Origin: Mycobacterium pinniadriaticum
GTDB lineage: Bacteria; Actinomycetota; Actinomycetes; Mycobacteriales; Mycobacteriaceae
Reading direction: 5' to 3'
Assembly: GCF_026242045.1 (NCBI RefSeq)
Contig: NZ_JAPJDO010000024.1
Location: forward strand, 1 to 64,000
DNA: 64,000 bases
A program made the translations under genes and the position numbers. This document shows, piece by piece, positions 60,976 through 64,000 of the stretch. Positions within the stretch are counted from its first letter, which is position 1; each line of letters starts with the position of its first letter. The notes under the pieces were generated by a model. That model did not search any database, was not told the DNA's origin, and worked only from the letters and a program-made list of their open reading frames with translations.

Positions 60976-62394
60976 TCAGCGACCCGGTGCGTCGTCATCC
61001 TCATCGGCGGTGGCGTCATCACCTTCGGGGTCGCGGTCCTGATCGGTCGACAGCCCGGCCGCGGCCGCCTCCGGGATCGGCATCGGCTCGGGCGGCATCC
61101 GTTCGCGCAGGCTGTCGTAGATCGGCGGTGAACCCACCAGGTAGGCGGCCAGCACCGCCGCGGCGGTCGCGGCCATCATCGGCACGGCAACCGACGTCGT
61201 CGCGGTCATCTCGATGACGAGGACCATGCCGGTCACCGGCGCACGGACGGTGGCCCCGAAAAACGCTCCCATACCGACGAGCGCCATCGGAACCGCCAGG
61301 CCCTCAACATTTCCGGGCCACACGAAACCGAAGACTCCGACGAACAGCAGTCCCCACAACGCGCCGATCGCCAGCAGCGGAGCGAACAACCCGCCCGGGG
61401 TCCCGGCCGAATACGACAGCGGGCCGGCAATGAACCGCACCACCAGATAGCCGATGACGACGGTGAGCACGATGTGGTGCCCACCGAGGACCAACTGCGT
61501 CAGGGGGTCACCGCCGCTTACGGCGAGGGGGTAGACGAACATCGCCAACCCGATCACCGCGCCGATCATGGCCGCCTTGGCGGGCTGCGGCATGCGGCGC
61601 AGACCGGCGACGTGGTCGAGGAACCACAGCACGATCCGGTTGTAGAGGGCGCCGAGACAACCGGTCAGCAGACCGAAGACGACGAAGAGCGGAAGCCACG
61701 CCAGATCCGGGGCGCCGATCGGTTCGACGTCGAAGTCAGCGTGGTTGCCCAGGACCCACCGTGAGCAGGCGACCGCGGCGACCGCGGCGAAGATGGTGGC
61801 CAGGACCGTCTTCACCCGGAACGATCGGGTCACCTCTTCGAGGGTGAACAGGGTGCCGCCGATGGGCGCGTTGAAGGCGACGGCCAGGCCCGCCCCGCCC
61901 AGTGCGGTCTGCATCATCCGGACCTCGGCCGCGGGCAGCCGGGCTCGTCGTGCTGCCTCGGCTCCGATCGCGGCCCCCATGTGCACGGTCGGACCCTCCC
62001 GACCGAGCACCAGTCCCGAGCCGATGGCCAGCACGCCACCGATGAATTTCGCGGGAAGCAGTCGGATCTGCGGTGGCTGGGCATCGCCGTGGTAGACCGC
62101 TTCGACGTGCTGAATGCCGCTGCCGGCGGCCAGGGGCTCCCACCGCACGATCAGGGCGGCCAACGCCGCACCGATCGCGGCGGCCGCCATGGGGATCAGC
62201 CAGCCCGGCCCGGGCAACTGGTGGGTCCAATTGACGAAATCGGTGCGGAGGGTGTCGGCGGCTTGCAGGCACCAGCGGAAGGCGCCGCCGACGAAACCGA
62301 TGATGATCCCGGCCAGCGTCGCCGTCACACAGATGAGGATCGATCCGCGCATCGACGCGTCGATTTTGGCGGGGTATTCCGGTGTCTCACTCAT
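60976..62394 (-). CDS. ClC-family chloride channel/transporter
   Basis: 472 residues, many membrane helices. ClC motifs: GSGIQHVEAVYHGD, VLGREGPTVHMGAAIG (with the gating Glu of GREGP) and the GGLFAPLLAIGALWGLLF region. C-terminal tail acidic (DPEGDDATADEDDD) and no CBS pair seen. Moves chloride, probably exchanged with protons. ATG 62394 is the only strong start. Confidence 0.85.
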   Translation of the reverse strand: MSETPEYPAKIDASMRGSILICVTATLAGIIIGFVGGAFRWCLQAADTLRTDFVNWTHQLPGPGWLIPMAAAAIGAALAALIVRWEPLAAGSGIQHVEAVYHGDAQPPQIRLLPAKFIGGVLAIGSGLVLGREGPTVHMGAAIGAEAARRARLPAAEVRMMQTALGGAGLAVAFNAPIGGTLFTLEEVTRSFRVKTVLATIFAAVAAVACSRWVLGNHADFDVEPIGAPDLAWLPLFVVFGLLTGCLGALYNRIVLWFLDHVAGLRRMPQPAKAAMIGAVIGLAMFVYPLAVSGGDPLTQLVLGGHHIVLTVVIGYLVVRFIAGPLSYSAGTPGGLFAPLLAIGALWGLLFVGVFGFVWPGNVEGLAVPMALVGMGAFFGATVRAPVTGMVLVIEMTATTSVAVPMMAATAAAVLAAYLVGSPPIYDSLRERMPPEPMPIPEAAAAGLSTDQDRDPEGDDATADEDDDAPGR

Positions 62395-62528
62395 CGGTGT
62401 TCCCGCTCAGCGTTGAAAGCCACGGCGTCCAGTTTCGCAGACCGGCGTCGCGACCTCGCGGCGACAGCGCCCTCACCCGGCGGGAGCGCGGCAGGCGGGA
62501 AGAACAGTCAGGCATCCGCGCCCGGCGA

Positions 62529-62930
62529 TCAACCCTTCATGGCGGTGGCCGCCGTATAGCGTCGCCACGAACCGAAGTCGGTGATCTCGAGTTCACCTTC
62601 GACGATGTACGGTTCGCCGAGTACGCCCAGGACCTGCGTTCCGTCCACAAGCGCTACCTTTCCGACGGCCAAGCCGGGCGGTTCGGACTCGAGGATTTTC
62701 ACCACCCCGTCGCCGGGAACGTCCCAGAGCTCCAATTCGACTGCTGTTCCGCCGTTCGTCGTTCGGATCATCGCCGGGTGGCGGTCACCGACTGTCCACA
62801 ACCGGTAGCAGGGAGCGGTCCGATCCTCGCGCACGAAAACCGCACCAGCGCGAAGCATGTTCGCGTTCAGTTCGAGGCCTCGCATCAGCGTGCCGTTCAC
62901 CGCCAGCCTGGTAAATCCATTGTCAGTCAT
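62529..62930 (-). CDS. AtzF C-terminal/gamma-glutamylcyclotransferase-like protein
   Basis: 133 residues from ATG 62930 (GGAGAT upstream), single domain: FTRLAVNGTLMRGLELNANMLRAGAVFVRE and YIVEGELEITDFGSWRRYTA. This resembles the C-terminal, gamma-glutamylcyclotransferase-like part of allophanate hydrolase AtzF. Here it stands alone without the amidase domain. Following an isochorismatase gene, it suggests biuret/allophanate-like metabolism, but the cyclotransferase activity itself is not certain. Confidence 0.7.
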   Translation of the reverse strand: MTDNGFTRLAVNGTLMRGLELNANMLRAGAVFVREDRTAPCYRLWTVGDRHPAMIRTTNGGTAVELELWDVPGDGVVKILESEPPGLAVGKVALVDGTQVLGVLGEPYIVEGELEITDFGSWRRYTAATAMKG

Positions 62931-62986
62931 CACATCTCCAGTCCACCGCTAACGAATCCGCAGCGGGTTTCTGACCGTCGGGATCC

Positions 62987-63020
62987 GAGTTTCGGCACCC
63001 CCCCCGCGGTGCCGAAACTC
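62987..63020. terminator. Perfect 13-bp hairpin
   Basis: GAGTTTCGGCACC at 62987-62999 pairs perfectly with 63008-63020 around an 8-base C-rich loop. It sits between the hydrolase stop (63030) and the AtzF-C-like start (62930) on the same strand, so it could terminate or attenuate transcription between them. Confidence 0.65.
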
Positions 63021-63029
63021 CGAAGGGCA

Positions 63030-63764
63030 CTAGCCGACGGCGGCCACTCGAGTCGCGCCTCGCATCACATCGAAGGCTTTCAACAAGGCGTCGCTGGGCG
63101 CATGTGCCCCGAAAACTCCACCCTGCATGGTGATCATGTTGAGCGCGGCCACGTGGTTGGCGGGGTCGGTGGCCCCTGTGCAGTCGGACAAGACCAGACA
63201 TTCGTAGCCGCGGTCGTTGGCGTCCCGCATGGTGGTGTGCACACAGACGTCGGTGGTGATCCCGGTGAAGATGATGTGCGTGATGCCGTTGGTCCGCAGG
63301 ATCAAGTCGAGATCGGTGGCATAGAAGCTGCCCTTGCCGGGCTTGTCGATCACCGGTTCACCCGGAAGGGGCGCCATCTCCTCGACGATTTCCCAGCCGG
63401 GTTCGCCACAGACGAGGATCCGGCCCGCCGGACCGTACGATCCGATCTCGGCCCCTATCTGCGCCGAGCGCCATCTCTTGTTCGCAGGCAGATTCGACAG
63501 ATCGGGGCGGTGGCCTTCGCGGGTGTGGATGATGAACAACCCGACGTCGCGGGCAGCGTGTAGGACCTTCTGCGCCGCGGCCAACGGCGCGCGGGTCAGC
63601 GACAGGTCGTAGCCCATCGTGTCGACGTACCCACCCTTCCCGCAGAAGTCGACCTGCCAGTCGATGTTGATCAGAGCCGTTCGGCCCGTTGGAATATTGC
63701 CGTCATAGGGCCACACGTAAGGATGTGCCTGTACTGTCGCCGGTGGGCGCATGTCATTCGTCAC
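63030..63764 (-). CDS. Isochorismatase-family cysteine hydrolase (biuret/ureidoacrylate-like)
   Basis: 244 residues from GTG 63764 (AGGAG 7 bases before). Family marks: LINIDWQVDFCGKGGYVD with the catalytic Asp, KGSFYATDLDLILRTNGI with the Lys region (about IDKPGKGSF), and GITTDVCVHTTMRDANDRGY with the nucleophile Cys. Resembles biuret or ureidoacrylate hydrolases (BiuH/RutB), though isochorismatase-like enzymes are diverse. The AtzF-C-like gene downstream supports urea-type nitrogen release. A GCAAACA-T-TGTTTGC dyad lies upstream. Confidence 0.75.
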   Translation of the reverse strand: MTNDMRPPATVQAHPYVWPYDGNIPTGRTALINIDWQVDFCGKGGYVDTMGYDLSLTRAPLAAAQKVLHAARDVGLFIIHTREGHRPDLSNLPANKRWRSAQIGAEIGSYGPAGRILVCGEPGWEIVEEMAPLPGEPVIDKPGKGSFYATDLDLILRTNGITHIIFTGITTDVCVHTTMRDANDRGYECLVLSDCTGATDPANHVAALNMITMQGGVFGAHAPSDALLKAFDVMRGATRVAAVG

Positions 63765-63831
63765 TGGAAACTCCTCTCTTTCAACAGTTTTCACCGGCAC
63801 AGGACGCCAATCGGGTGTGATGTGGCCGGTC

Positions 63832-63846
63832 GCAAACATTGTTTGC
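63832..63846. promoter_or_regulatory. Palindrome upstream of the hydrolase gene
   Basis: GCAAACA-T-TGTTTGC, perfect 7-bp arms with a 1-base centre, 68 bases upstream of GTG 63764. It probably is an operator, perhaps for a GntR- or LacI-type regulator outside the window. The rest to 64000 shows no supported gene. Confidence 0.55.
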
Positions 63847-64000
63847 ACCTTCGTACTAGTGACCGTATTACTACGCGAACCTGAAAGGTCGCCGAACACT
63901 ACCTGGACACTTCCTGTGAGTTTGCCGTGAGGCTCGCCGATCGTTCGACCGCACGGTTCCCGACATCTCCGGCGTTCATCCGAACGCCGCGTCACCGTGG

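Overview
The window is high-GC actinobacterial DNA and looks chromosomal, from a fast-growing environmental Mycobacterium/Mycolicibacterium. This rests on many GTG starts, tightly packed 4-bp overlapping genes, a GjpA-type secreted protein, an Ltp1-type SCP2 thiolase preceded by a KstR-like box, F420/DDN-type and MpaB-type proteins, and several small secreted proteins. The species call is inference; no rRNA, tRNA or CRISPR was found.

Layout. (1) 1-4340 is an accessory island. An IS21-family istA gene is broken by a foreign end carrying a 32-bp palindrome. Its terminal repeats (892-975) border a minus-strand gene set: a small unknown protein, a HEPN-like RNase candidate (RNxxxH), an HTH remnant and a DUF3800 protein. 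IS21-like repeats may mark the other border (4188-4272). (2) 4345-6457: a small secreted protein and two convergent patatin-like lipases. (3) 6508-20725: a catabolic regulon with a Pot-type ABC transporter, class III aminotransferase, Rieske oxygenase, two FAD oxidoreductases, an ADP-forming acyl-CoA synthetase, a cupin, an acyl-CoA dehydrogenase and a TetR regulator. Three near-identical GACTGA-N4-TCAGTC operators sit in its three divergent promoter regions. (4) 20727-26186: class II glutamine amidotransferase, SRPBCC protein, reductase-like protein, Ltp1 and FadD; two homologous hairpins bracket ltp1. (5) 26477-34117: YnfA, CsbD, a small secreted paralog, a DDN-type reductase, a YncE-like propeller, a frameshifted MpaB-type gene, TetR, DUF3060, a PaaK-like ligase and a secreted cupin.

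(6) 34252-39689: an amino-acid-type ABC transporter (binding protein fused to permease, plus ATPase) convergent with the complete hydroxyectoine operon ectABCD. (7) 39969-50948: deaminase, GH29 fucosidase, OhrR/Ohr with operator, two fused gene relics (GGDEF and FkbM), a phasin-like protein, a third small secreted paralog, a secreted GH2 enzyme, a CobW GTPase, a MOSC-flavodoxin reductase-ferredoxin fusion, a PNPOx-like gene with an internal deletion and a DUF1348 protein. (8) 51230-57934: a short acyl-CoA dehydrogenase-like gene, two MFS transporters, then a three-gene translationally coupled set: an Lgt-like protein lacking key Lgt residues, a proline-rich membrane protein and a radical SAM enzyme. 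(9) 57921-64000: a membrane/FlgT_C-like pair, GjpA-family protein, excalibur protein, ClC channel, and an AtzF-C-like protein with an isochorismatase-type hydrolase.

The most promising candidates for undescribed biology are the Lgt-like/radical SAM operon, the IS-bounded HEPN/DUF3800 set and the three-operator amine catabolic regulon. All functional assignments come from reading motifs and remembered family features; no database search was possible.
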